This document shows positions 8,459-16,264 of a DNA stretch of 38,913 nt, piece after piece. This DNA is from Hyphomonadaceae bacterium (GTDB taxonomy: Bacteria; Pseudomonadota; Alphaproteobacteria; Caulobacterales; Hyphomonadaceae): positions 1-38,913 of the forward strand of contig JAOATF010000165.1 in the NCBI GenBank assembly GCA_030158285.1, read 5' to 3'. Position 1 is the first letter of the stretch. Each line of letters starts with the position of its first letter. The position numbers and the translations under genes were made by a program. The notes under the pieces are model-generated. The model worked only from the letters and a program-made list of their open reading frames with translations, was not told where the DNA came from and searched no databases.

Positions 8459-9232
8459 ATGACCAAGCGTAATTACGAAGCCCAGCCCGTCAGTGACGCC
8501 GACCGTGACTATGTCCACGGTCTGGTGATCCACGAGGACTCCGCCGTGCTGGCTTTCAACAAGCCGTCCGGCCTGCCAGTGCAGACCCGCAATCCGGACG
8601 ACCGCACGCTCGATGCGCTGATGGCCGCCTTCGCGCGGTCCAACGGCAAGCGCCCGCGCCTCGTCCACCGCCTCGATGCGCAGACCTCCGGCGTCATCGT
8701 CGCCTGCAAGACGCAACCTGCTGCCGCCGCGCTCAGCCATGCCTTCGCCGAGCGTCAGGTCGACAAGACCTATCTCGCCATCGTGCAGGGCGCGCCGCTG
8801 GCCGAAGGCGAGACCGAGTTCTCCATGGCCCTCACGCGTCACATCGCGCGCCCCGGGCTCGAGCTGATGCGCGCCGCCCGCCCGGGCGACCAGGCCAGCC
8901 AGTCCGCCGTCACCCGCTGGCGCGTGCTGGCCACCAACGGCTCCACGCATCTCCTGTCCGTGGAACCGCAAACCGGCCGGATGCACCAGATCCGCGTCCA
9001 CCTCTCCATCCAGGGCCGCCCCATCCTCGGCGACCCGTATTACGGCGGCGCCGCCACCCTGAAGGGCGAACCCGTGCCCCGCCTTATGCTCCACGCCGCC
9101 CGGCTGGACATTCCGCACCCCACCGGCGGCAACCGGATCGTGATTAACGCCCCGCCACCCGCCGATTTTCTCGCTTTCCTATCCGCCGCAGGGCTGGAAA
9201 TGCCTGCTGATCTGGCCTTGGGGGCCAGTTAG
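8459..9232 (+). CDS. RluA-family 23S rRNA/tRNA pseudouridine synthase without S4 domain
   Basis: A 257-residue pseudouridine synthase. The catalytic motif is LVHRLDAQTSG with nucleophile Asp73, preceded by VLAFNKPSGLPVQ (29-42) and followed by QVDKTYLAIVQG and QTGRMHQIRVHLSIQGRPILGDPYYGG, all standard for the RluA group. There is no N-terminal S4 domain, as in E. coli RluA and TruC. The start is ATG 8459, one base after the toxin stop; an upstream in-frame ATG (8408) would overlap the toxin and gives no conserved sequence. The RNA target is not readable. It is a paralogue of the RluC-like gene at 9625 on the far side of crcB. Confidence 0.88.
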   Translation: MTKRNYEAQPVSDADRDYVHGLVIHEDSAVLAFNKPSGLPVQTRNPDDRTLDALMAAFARSNGKRPRLVHRLDAQTSGVIVACKTQPAAAALSHAFAERQVDKTYLAIVQGAPLAEGETEFSMALTRHIARPGLELMRAARPGDQASQSAVTRWRVLATNGSTHLLSVEPQTGRMHQIRVHLSIQGRPILGDPYYGGAATLKGEPVPRLMLHAARLDIPHPTGGNRIVINAPPPADFLAFLSAAGLEMPADLALGAS

Positions 9233-9250
9233 CTCTAAGGACGGGGCGAA

Positions 9251-9628
9251 ATGCTCAACGTCCTTCTCGTGGCCCTTGGAGGCGGCCTTGGCGCCGCCAG
9301 CCGCTATGGCGTCTCGCTCGCCATGCCGGCGCGCGCGGGCGAATGGCCGTGGGCGACGTTCACCATCAATGTCGCCGGCAGCCTGTTGATCGGCGCGCTG
9401 GCCGGCTGGCTCGCCATGAAGGGCGAGGCGGGCGAACCGTGGCGGCTGCTGCTCGGTGTCGGCGTGCTCGGTGGCTTCACGACCTTCTCTGCCTACTCGC
9501 TGGAAACCCTGCGCCTTGTTGAGCGCAATGACTGGCTGGGCGCGACGACTTATTCTCTTGGTTCGGTGATTGCCGGCCTGGCCGCTGTTGGCCTGGGCCT
9601 GCTCATTGCGAAACGGGTGTTCGGATGA
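9251..9628 (+). CDS. crcB: Fluoride ion channel CrcB/Fluc
   Basis: A 125-residue inner-membrane protein of the fluoride exporter family; dual-topology dimers expel fluoride. Four hydrophobic helices lie near 4-22, 35-56, 65-85 and 98-120. Family motifs are GGGLGAASRYGVS (10-22), the helix-2 motif FTINVAGSLLIG with its conserved Asn, and GGFTTFSAYSLET, whose TTFS segment lines the pore. The ATG has AAGGA at 9237-9241. The stop overlaps the rluC start (ATGA, 9625-9628), so the two are translationally coupled. I looked for a fluoride riboswitch upstream, but only 18 bases separate this gene from the previous stop, so none is present. Confidence 0.94.
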   Translation: MLNVLLVALGGGLGAASRYGVSLAMPARAGEWPWATFTINVAGSLLIGALAGWLAMKGEAGEPWRLLLGVGVLGGFTTFSAYSLETLRLVERNDWLGATTYSLGSVIAGLAAVGLGLLIAKRVFG

Positions 9629-10653
9629 GCTGGAATGTCGGGCAGGTGGTGACGCTCAGCGTCGATGCGGACGAGGACGATACGCGCCTCGATCGCTGGC
9701 TGAAGCGTAAATTCCATGGCCTCACGCAGGGCCAGATCGAGAAGGCGTGCCGCACCGGCGAGATTCGCGTCGACGGCGCACGCGCGAAAGCCAACACCCG
9801 CGTGAAGGCCGGCCAGTCCGTCCGCATCCCGCCGATGACGGCGGCCAAGGGCAAGGATGAAGACGCGGAAGATGAAAAGCCGCGCGCCCGCGTGAAATCG
9901 TCCGACGCAGACATGATGCGCTCCCTCGTCATCTTCGAGGACGACCGCATCATCGCGCTCAACAAGCCTACCGGCCTCGCCACGCAAGGCGGCACCGGCA
10001 CCACGCGCCACATCGATGGTCTGTCGCGCGCGCTGGTCGATGACACGGCGGAAAAACCGCGCCTTGTTCACCGCCTCGATCGCGACACCACCGGCGTACT
10101 CATTCTCGCCAAGACGGTCGGCGCCGCCAACCAGCTGTCAAAACTGTTCCGCTCGCGCGAGCTCGACAAGATCTACTGGGCCGTCACGCTCGGCGTGCCG
10201 CATCCTGCCACCGGCGACATTCGTGGGTGGATGATCAAGGGCGCCGGCCCGGGCAGCGAGAAAGAGAAGATGCGCACCGCCGACCAGAGCGAGAAAGGCG
10301 CCCTCCACGCGCTGACGCTCTATTCGGTCGTCCAGAACGCCGGCCGCAAGGCCGCCTGGGTCGCGCTGAAGCCCGAGACCGGCCGCACGCACCAGTTGCG
10401 CTTCCACATGGCGGAAATCGGCACGGCCATCGTCGGCGACGGCAAATACACCTGCGACCGCGAAACGCCGCAGGGCCTCGCCTCTGGCCTCCACCTTCAT
10501 GCTCGCGCGCTGCGCCTGCCGGGGCCGCGCGGTCCCATCGAAATCGTCGCCGACCTGCCGCCGCACATGAAGCAGACCTTCGATGTGCTCGGCTTCGACG
10601 AAGACAGCGCCGAGAACTTCTTCGACCTCCGCAAGCCCCGGCGCATCAGATGA
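9625..10653 (+). CDS. rluC: RluC-like 23S rRNA pseudouridine synthase with S4 domain
   Basis: A 342-residue RluA-family enzyme that isomerises uridines in 23S rRNA. An S4 RNA-binding domain occupies about 20-68 (RLDRWLKRKFHGLTQGQIEKA ... VKAGQSVRIP), followed by a charged linker (75-95) and the synthase domain with IALNKPTGLATQGG, HRLDRDTTG (nucleophile Asp152) and the PETGRTHQLRFHM block. Start and stop each overlap a neighbour by four bases (with crcB and with the TPR-oxygenase gene), giving a coupled three-gene set. The crcB-rluC order is common in Alphaproteobacteria. The exact uridines are inferred from family membership only. Confidence 0.9.
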   Translation: MSWNVGQVVTLSVDADEDDTRLDRWLKRKFHGLTQGQIEKACRTGEIRVDGARAKANTRVKAGQSVRIPPMTAAKGKDEDAEDEKPRARVKSSDADMMRSLVIFEDDRIIALNKPTGLATQGGTGTTRHIDGLSRALVDDTAEKPRLVHRLDRDTTGVLILAKTVGAANQLSKLFRSRELDKIYWAVTLGVPHPATGDIRGWMIKGAGPGSEKEKMRTADQSEKGALHALTLYSVVQNAGRKAAWVALKPETGRTHQLRFHMAEIGTAIVGDGKYTCDRETPQGLASGLHLHARALRLPGPRGPIEIVADLPPHMKQTFDVLGFDEDSAENFFDLRKPRRIR

Positions 10654-11930
10654 GCGCTGACGCGCTCGAACGCGGCCGGGCGCTTCTGGCGCAGGGCAAG
10701 AGCGGTGAGGCGGTCGCCTGCCTGCAACAGGCACTTGCCAATGGTGGTGGTCCGGCCCTGCACGCCGCGCTTGGCTACGCGCTCTATTCCAACGGCCGGG
10801 TATCTGAAGCGGCCACAGCACTGCTTCGCGCTGCCGACCTGTTTCCCTATGATGCCATCATCCAGCAGGCGCTGGCGCGCATCCGCTGGATGGAAGGCGC
10901 CGGCGATGATTTCGCCGACAGGTTCATCGCAGCCGTCAATGGCCGGCCGACCGATATCGGCCTCCGCCTGCGCTGTGCCGAGCTGTTGCAGTTTGCGGGT
11001 CAGGTTGAGCGCGCGGGGCAAATGCTGCGTGACGGCCTCACACATGCGCCCGGGCATCCCTATCTCGCCGGCAAGCTTGGCGCGCTGCTCGATGAAGCGG
11101 GGCAGCTCGACGATGCATTGCAGCTGAACCGCGCCGCTGTCCGCGCCCGCCCGAGCGACATCGATCTCCAGCTGAACCTCGCGCACACGCTCCTGCGCGC
11201 CGAAAAGACAGGCGAGGCGATGAGTGTGCTCGCCGCCATCCGCCGCGCGGCGCCGGACATGCAGCTCGCCATCACCTTCGAGGGGATGGCGCTGAAGCAG
11301 GCCGGCGATCCCCGTCATGACTGGCTGTGCAACTACCAGAAACACGTGCAGGCCTTCGACATCGAAGCGCCTCCCGGCTTCTCCAGCGTTGCGGCGTTCA
11401 ACGATGAACTCGCTGCCGTCCTGCGCGGCCTGATCGACGCCCATCATCATCCGCTGGAACAATCCCTGCGCGGCGGCTCGCAGACCAGCGACAACCTTGT
11501 CGTCTCCAGCCATCCACTCCTGCAGCAGTATTTCCGCGCGCTCGAAGCGCCGATCCGCGCTTACATCGACAGCCTCGGCGACGACCCGGCGCACCCGCTC
11601 GAAGGCGACAAGACCGGTCGCTTTGCCTTCTCGGGCTGCTGGTCGGTCGCCCTGCGCCCCGGTGGCTTCCACGTGAACCACACGCATCCCGCAGGCTGGA
11701 TCAGCTCGGCCTACTACGTCTCGCTCCCGCCGGTCATGAGCGCGGACAGTCAGGAAGGCTGGATCAAGTTCGGCGAACCGCGCTGGCCCGTGCCGGGCTG
11801 CGGGATCGAGCGCGTCATACAGCCGCTTGAGGGGCGCCTCGTCCTGTTCCCATCTTATATGTGGCACGGAACAATCCCGTTCTCATCGGGCGAGCGTCTG
11901 ACGGCGCCGTTCGATGTGGTTCCCGCCTGA
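10650..11930 (+). CDS. TPR repeat protein with C-terminal putative 2OG-Fe(II) oxygenase domain
   Basis: A 426-residue fusion. The first about 215 residues are tetratricopeptide-like helical repeats (for example ALHAALGYALYSNGRVSEAATALLRAADLFP and the PYLAGKLGALLDEAGQLDDALQL repeat). The C-terminal about 200 residues look like the putative 2OG-Fe(II) oxygenase family PF13759: candidate iron ligands lie in HVNHTHP (His341, 344, 346) before GWISSAYYVSLP, and in LFPSYMWHGT (His406), with Arg416 as a likely 2-oxoglutarate contact. The ATG at 10650 overlaps the rluC stop (ATGA), so the true start lies here although the frame is open upstream inside rluC. Substrate unknown; coupling to an rRNA-modifying enzyme may hint at a translation-related target, which is inference. 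Confidence 0.83.
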   Translation: MSADALERGRALLAQGKSGEAVACLQQALANGGGPALHAALGYALYSNGRVSEAATALLRAADLFPYDAIIQQALARIRWMEGAGDDFADRFIAAVNGRPTDIGLRLRCAELLQFAGQVERAGQMLRDGLTHAPGHPYLAGKLGALLDEAGQLDDALQLNRAAVRARPSDIDLQLNLAHTLLRAEKTGEAMSVLAAIRRAAPDMQLAITFEGMALKQAGDPRHDWLCNYQKHVQAFDIEAPPGFSSVAAFNDELAAVLRGLIDAHHHPLEQSLRGGSQTSDNLVVSSHPLLQQYFRALEAPIRAYIDSLGDDPAHPLEGDKTGRFAFSGCWSVALRPGGFHVNHTHPAGWISSAYYVSLPPVMSADSQEGWIKFGEPRWPVPGCGIERVIQPLEGRLVLFPSYMWHGTIPFSSGERLTAPFDVVPA

Positions 11931-11940
11931 GAGGTCCGCG

Positions 11941-12678
11941 ATGGAATACGCAAAAGGCGTGAAGGGGGAAATCGACCAGCGGCCGAAGCGGTTCTACACC
12001 GACGTCGCAGTGGTGCAGGATGGCCCCGACTGGCGCATCACGCTTGATGGCCGCACCATGCGCACGCCGTCGGGAAAGCCGCTCGCCGTGCCGTCGGAAT
12101 CTCTCGCCGGCCTCATCGCGGGTGAATGGCGCGCCCAGCAGGAGCGCATCGATCTCCATTCCATGCTGGTCACACGCCTCGCCTATGGCGCGCTCGATCG
12201 CACGGAAGACGCATGGGCCACCGCCATTGATGAAGCCGCGCGCTTCGTCGGCACCGACCTCGTCTGCTACCTCGCTGACGCGCCCGCCAAGCTGCAGCAA
12301 CGCCAGCACGCTGCCTGGTCGCCTCTGCGCGAATGGGCCGCCAGCCACGGTGTCGCGCTCGAAGCCGTCGCCGGCATCATGCCGCGTGAACAACCCGACG
12401 CCTCGCTCGCCGCCATGCGCGCGCATGCCGCTGCGCTGGATCGCTTCCGCCTCGCTGGCCTCGCCAGCGCCATCCCGCTCTTCGGCTCCGCCGTCCTCGG
12501 CCTCGCCGTCGAACGCGGTCGTCTCACCGCCGTCGAGGCCTACGAACTCTCGCGCATCGACGAAGCCTTCCAGGTCGAGCAATGGGGCGAAGACGCCGAA
12601 GCCGCCGCCCGCGCCGCCCTCGGCCGTACACAAGCCGCCGCGCTCGACAGCTGGTTCGCTGCGCTGGCGCAGGGCTGA
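11941..12678 (+). CDS. ATP12-family F1-ATPase assembly chaperone
   Basis: A 245-residue homologue of mitochondrial ATP12, which binds the F1 alpha subunit during ATP synthase assembly; the family is confined to Alphaproteobacteria and mitochondria. Recognisable parts are KRFYTDVAVVQ near the start, the ITLDGRTMRTPSGKPLAVPSE strand pair, the GEWRAQQERIDLHSMLVTRLA segment and the helical DLVCYLADAPAKLQQRQHAAWSPLREWA block. The start at ATG 11941 has GAGAGG at 11929-11934; an upstream in-frame ATG at 11914 lies within the previous gene. It follows the crcB-rluC-oxygenase group by 10 bases, a neighbourhood typical of this class. Length is normal. Confidence 0.92.
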   Translation: MEYAKGVKGEIDQRPKRFYTDVAVVQDGPDWRITLDGRTMRTPSGKPLAVPSESLAGLIAGEWRAQQERIDLHSMLVTRLAYGALDRTEDAWATAIDEAARFVGTDLVCYLADAPAKLQQRQHAAWSPLREWAASHGVALEAVAGIMPREQPDASLAAMRAHAAALDRFRLAGLASAIPLFGSAVLGLAVERGRLTAVEAYELSRIDEAFQVEQWGEDAEAAARAALGRTQAAALDSWFAALAQG

Positions 12679-12737
12679 ACGGCTGCAAAAGAGGAAAGAG
12701 CCGGCGAGCCATCGCCAGCCCTTTTGCTGGTTCGCGT

Positions 12738-15014
12738 CTACTTCGATGGGCCGCCCATCAGCGCCACACCCTGATCCAGCGAGTCTGCGTAGGCGTTGAT
12801 CGCCTTCGCCGTCAGGCCGACATAGGTTTCGGCATCGTTCCAGCGTTCATCCTCGATCGCTTCGCGAACGCCGGGCAGGGTCTTCGCGCCATAGCCGGTG
12901 AAGCGGCCCGGCGCGTAGATCATGTTCTTGTACCATCCGCGACCGCCCGGCAGCCCCGGCTCCACAGTCATGGCCTGCTCGGTCTTGCCGGCCAGCGCCA
13001 CCAGCTTGCCCTTCACATCGGCGGAGAGCCCCGCGCCTTTCGCCGCCAGCGTCTTGTCATAAGTCGCCGCGCTTGCCTTCAACCGCACCAGCGCATTGTC
13101 CAGTGGGGCGAAGTTGAAGAACGGCACCACCTTCAGCGGCGTCGGCGGCCCGCTGGTCTGCTTCGGATCGTCCGACAGGCGGAAGCCATCCGCCGCGATG
13201 ATCTTCGCCTGCGCCACCTGCGCCTCGCGCTTGTTGGTCGCCAGCGTCTTCACCTCGTCGAGATAGGTCGAGACCGTATCCGCGAAGTCGCCATAGCGTT
13301 GCACGGGCAGGTCGGTTTCGGAAATCCGCAGCACCATACGCCCCGTCGTCTTGGCCAGCACTGCCGCGTAGGCAAAGCCCGGGTCGACGAATTTGGAGTG
13401 GTGTTCGTACGTGTCGTAGGCCGAGTGATAGACCCCGCCGCTGTCGCCCTCGCCGCCATAGCCAACGTTCATGGCGGCAACGCCGAGGTGTTGCACGAAG
13501 CTCGAATAGTCAGAGCCGGAGCCCAATGGATCGAGCGGAATGTCTTTGCCATCTGCCGCCGCCTTGGCCACGGCCTTGGATCGCTCGCTGGCGCCCGGTG
13601 TCGCGCCGACCACCATCGCGCCTGCGCGCTGGCGCTGCCCAACGCTCACGCCCGTCTGCGGATCGGTCACGTCCGCCGAAACCTTGCCGACAAAGTTCTG
13701 GAAGGCGTGATTGCCGTCCACGCCCAGGAAGCCGCGGCCATTCCCGTCCGTGTTGATGTAGATGAGGCCCTTCTGCTTCAGCTCCGCAGCATGCGTCTCC
13801 ACCCACTCGGTGGAGCCCAGCAGCATCGGCTCTTCAGCATCCCAGCTGAGATAAACCAGCGTGCGTTTCGGCCGCCAGCCGGTCTTCGCCAGCTCGCCGA
13901 TCGCCTTGGCCTCTGCCATCATCGCAATATGGCCAGAGATGGGATCGGAGGCCCCGAACACCCATCCGTCATGGTGGTTGCCGCGCATCACCCACTGGTC
14001 CGGATACTGCGACCCCTCCATCTTCGCGACGACGTTATACGCCGTCTTCAGCGACCATTCGGACTTCACCACCAGATGCGCCTTGGCCGCATCCGTGCCG
14101 CCCACATGGTAGGTAATCGGCATGCCGCCACGCCAGTTCGGCGGCACGACATTGCCTTCCATCGCGCCGAGGAATTTCTCTGCGTCGCCGTATGAGATCG
14201 GCAACACCGGAATCTTCAGCAGCGTCTGCGCCTCTTCCCGCTTCAGCCGCGGCGCGTCTTTCGTGGCGCCATAGCCCGGGGTCAACGGATCGCCCGGATA
14301 GAGCGGCATGTCCGCCACCGATCCACGCTGAAAGCCTTGGGCGGGCCGCGAGGCGCCTTTCGGATACGCATCATCCACCGAATACCCGTCATCGCGCGGA
14401 TCGGAGAAGATGATGCATCCGACCGCGCCATGATCCTGCGCCAGCTTCGGCTTCAGACCGCGCCAGCCCTGGCCATAGCGGGCGATCACGATCTTGCCCT
14501 TCACATCGACGCCCATGCGCTCCAGCGCCTTGTAGTCGTCGGGCATGCCGTAGTTCACATAGACGATCGGCGCCGTCACATCGCCATCGCCCTGGAAGGC
14601 GACATAGGCCGGCAGCTGCGCCTTGGTCCGGCTCGAGGTCGCATCCCCCGGCACCGGCTTCTCGGTCAGTGTCGCCGAGAACTTCTTCGGCGAGACCAGG
14701 TCCAGCTGAACCTTCAGCGGCGTCGGGTAGAGAACCTGGAACTCCTCGATATGCGCGTCCCACCCCCACGCCTTGAACCGCGCCAGCGTGTCTTCCGCGT
14801 TGGCCTTGTCATGCGGCGAGCCGACATGGTTCGGCTCCGCCGCCATCTTCTTCATCCAGCCGTCCATCTCGGCCGAAGAGATGAACGTGTCGAACGTCTT
14901 CTCCATGTCCGCCTGTGTCGTCGCAGTCTGCTGCGAGAGAACAGGCGCGGCGGAAAGCGCCAGCACGGCAAGGCTGGCGGCAAGCAGGAGTGATTTGCGC
15001 ATGATAGGCCCCAT
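12738..15014 (-). CDS. Secreted M28B zinc peptidase (glutamate carboxypeptidase II-like)
   Basis: A 758-residue exported metallopeptidase of the PSMA/transferrin-receptor-like branch. It has a signal peptide (about 5-28, MRKSLLLAASLAVLALSAAPVLSQ in two pieces), a PA-type insert (about 130-310), the catalytic di-zinc domain and a C-terminal helical dimerisation domain (about 630-758). All metal ligands align with human PSMA: His347 (NHHDGWVFG), Asp357 (ASDPISG), Glu394/Glu395 (WDAEEP), Asp423 (YINTDG) and His530 (VYHSAYDTY). The residue after DAEE is Pro instead of the usual Phe. Start is ATG 15014 or ATG 15002 (MRKS); both have G-rich upstream sequence. Likely releases C-terminal amino acids from periplasmic peptides. 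Last gene of the minus-strand purD group. Confidence 0.9.
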   Translation of the reverse strand: MGPIMRKSLLLAASLAVLALSAAPVLSQQTATTQADMEKTFDTFISSAEMDGWMKKMAAEPNHVGSPHDKANAEDTLARFKAWGWDAHIEEFQVLYPTPLKVQLDLVSPKKFSATLTEKPVPGDATSSRTKAQLPAYVAFQGDGDVTAPIVYVNYGMPDDYKALERMGVDVKGKIVIARYGQGWRGLKPKLAQDHGAVGCIIFSDPRDDGYSVDDAYPKGASRPAQGFQRGSVADMPLYPGDPLTPGYGATKDAPRLKREEAQTLLKIPVLPISYGDAEKFLGAMEGNVVPPNWRGGMPITYHVGGTDAAKAHLVVKSEWSLKTAYNVVAKMEGSQYPDQWVMRGNHHDGWVFGASDPISGHIAMMAEAKAIGELAKTGWRPKRTLVYLSWDAEEPMLLGSTEWVETHAAELKQKGLIYINTDGNGRGFLGVDGNHAFQNFVGKVSADVTDPQTGVSVGQRQRAGAMVVGATPGASERSKAVAKAAADGKDIPLDPLGSGSDYSSFVQHLGVAAMNVGYGGEGDSGGVYHSAYDTYEHHSKFVDPGFAYAAVLAKTTGRMVLRISETDLPVQRYGDFADTVSTYLDEVKTLATNKREAQVAQAKIIAADGFRLSDDPKQTSGPPTPLKVVPFFNFAPLDNALVRLKASAATYDKTLAAKGAGLSADVKGKLVALAGKTEQAMTVEPGLPGGRGWYKNMIYAPGRFTGYGAKTLPGVREAIEDERWNDAETYVGLTAKAINAYADSLDQGVALMGGPSK

Positions 15015-15068
15015 CAGGAATTTCCCCGATGCAGCTAGGCATTTCCCGAAAGCGGCGGCAAGCCCGCC

Positions 15069-16154
15069 CTAGGCCGGCATCCCCGCCCGCAGCGCGCAGT
15101 CATAGGCAAACTTCGCCAGCGGAGCCACGCGGCCCTCGTTCTGCGCCGCCGCCGCGTTGCTCGCCGTGCCATCGCGCACGCGCCCGACGATGCCCTGCAG
15201 GATGCCCGCAAGACGGAAAGCATTATACGCGTAGAAGAAGTCGATGTTCGGAATGCTCTTGCGGCCGGTCAGCTCGCAATAGCGCGCCACATACTGGTCC
15301 CTGTTGGGAATGCCATACGCCGGATCCTGCACCACGCCCGCGATCGACGGACGCTGCGGATCGGATGACGGCATCACCCACGACATCAGGTGATAGGTGA
15401 AATCCGCCAGCGGATCGCCCAGCGTCGACAGCTCCCAGTCCAGCACGGCCAGCACGCGCGGCTCGGTCGGGTGTAGCACCATGTTGTCGATGCGATAGTC
15501 GCCATGCACGATCGTCGTCGTCTCGCCCGCCGGAATGTTCTTCGGCAGCCAGTCGATCAGCTTGTCCATCTCCGGGATCTTGGTCGTCTCGGACATCTGG
15601 TATTGCTTGGTCCAGCGATGGATCTGGCGCGCCATGTAGTCGCCTTCCTTGCCGAAGCCCTCGAGCCCGGCCTTCTTCCAGTCGACATTATGCAGCGCCG
15701 CAAACGTCGAGACTTTCGCATCATAGATCGCCGCGCGCTGGGCGGGCGTGGAGTCGGGCAGGGTCGCGTCCCACAGGATGCGGCCTTCCACCATGTCCAT
15801 GATGTAGAACATCGTGCCGGTGACGCTCTCGTCCTCGCAGAGCCCGTATGGCTTGGCTACCGGGAAGCCGAGCGGGTAGAGCGCCGCGATCACGCGATAC
15901 TCACGGTCCACCGCATGCGCCGACGGCAACAGCTTGCCCGGCGGCTTGCGGCGCATGACGTATTTCTTGGTCGGCGTGATCAGCTGGTAAGTCGGGTTCG
16001 ACTGCCCGCCCTTGAACTGGCGCACGGTCAGCGGGCCTTTATACCCCTCGACATTGGCCTCCATCCAGGCAGCGAGCTTCGCCTCCTCGAACTTGTGGCT
16101 GTCGGCCACTTCCTTCGTGCCGGAAAAGAGGTCGTTGGGGTTCGCGTCGGTCAT
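15069..16154 (-). CDS. Phosphotransferase family protein (aminoglycoside/choline kinase fold, ACAD10/11 N-terminal type)
   Basis: A 361-residue kinase-fold protein. Features are a glycine-rich start FKGGQSNPTYQL (48-59), VMRRKPPGKLLPSAH (66-80), the catalytic loop HGDYRIDN (217-224, Asp219) and the Mg-binding DWELSTLGDPLADF (239-252). This subtype resembles the kinase half of human ACAD10/ACAD11, which phosphorylates 4-hydroxyacyl-CoAs, and bacterial homologues often accompany acyl-CoA dehydrogenases; here the neighbours are purD and a peptidase, so the substrate stays open. The start at 16154 (MTDANPND) is favoured over one 18 bases upstream because AGGGCGG precedes it. An inverted repeat GAAAG-N6-CTTTC (16199-16214) lies upstream. 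True antibiotic kinase activity is unlikely. Confidence 0.85.
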   Translation of the reverse strand: MTDANPNDLFSGTKEVADSHKFEEAKLAAWMEANVEGYKGPLTVRQFKGGQSNPTYQLITPTKKYVMRRKPPGKLLPSAHAVDREYRVIAALYPLGFPVAKPYGLCEDESVTGTMFYIMDMVEGRILWDATLPDSTPAQRAAIYDAKVSTFAALHNVDWKKAGLEGFGKEGDYMARQIHRWTKQYQMSETTKIPEMDKLIDWLPKNIPAGETTTIVHGDYRIDNMVLHPTEPRVLAVLDWELSTLGDPLADFTYHLMSWVMPSSDPQRPSIAGVVQDPAYGIPNRDQYVARYCELTGRKSIPNIDFFYAYNAFRLAGILQGIVGRVRDGTASNAAAAQNEGRVAPLAKFAYDCALRAGMPA

Positions 16155-16264
16155 GATCCGCCCTGTGCGCACGGCCGGTCTTGCGCCGGCGACATACTGA
16201 AAGCTCGAACTTTCTTAAAACCCTTCCGGGGGGCAGGTCGAGGGCTTTGTTGGCGAGGGGATTT

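Noticed and set aside
9233-9250. Possible fluoride riboswitch before crcB
   Set aside because: Only 18 bases separate crcB from the previous stop, too short for the riboswitch, and no such structure is visible inside the upstream gene end.
12703-12730. Weak hairpins GGCGA/TCGCC and CCAGC/GCTGG between ATP12 and the M28B gene as a terminator
   Set aside because: Stems are only 5 bp and there is no proper T-run after either, so I do not call a terminator.
12582-14195. A 537-codon plus-strand frame opposite the M28B peptidase
   Set aside because: The minus-strand peptidase has every catalytic residue; the plus-strand product is Arg/His-rich shadow sequence.
15069-16154. Aminoglycoside resistance kinase
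   Set aside because: The motifs fit the broad phosphotransferase family of the ACAD10/11 type more than true aminoglycoside kinases, and the context is metabolic.
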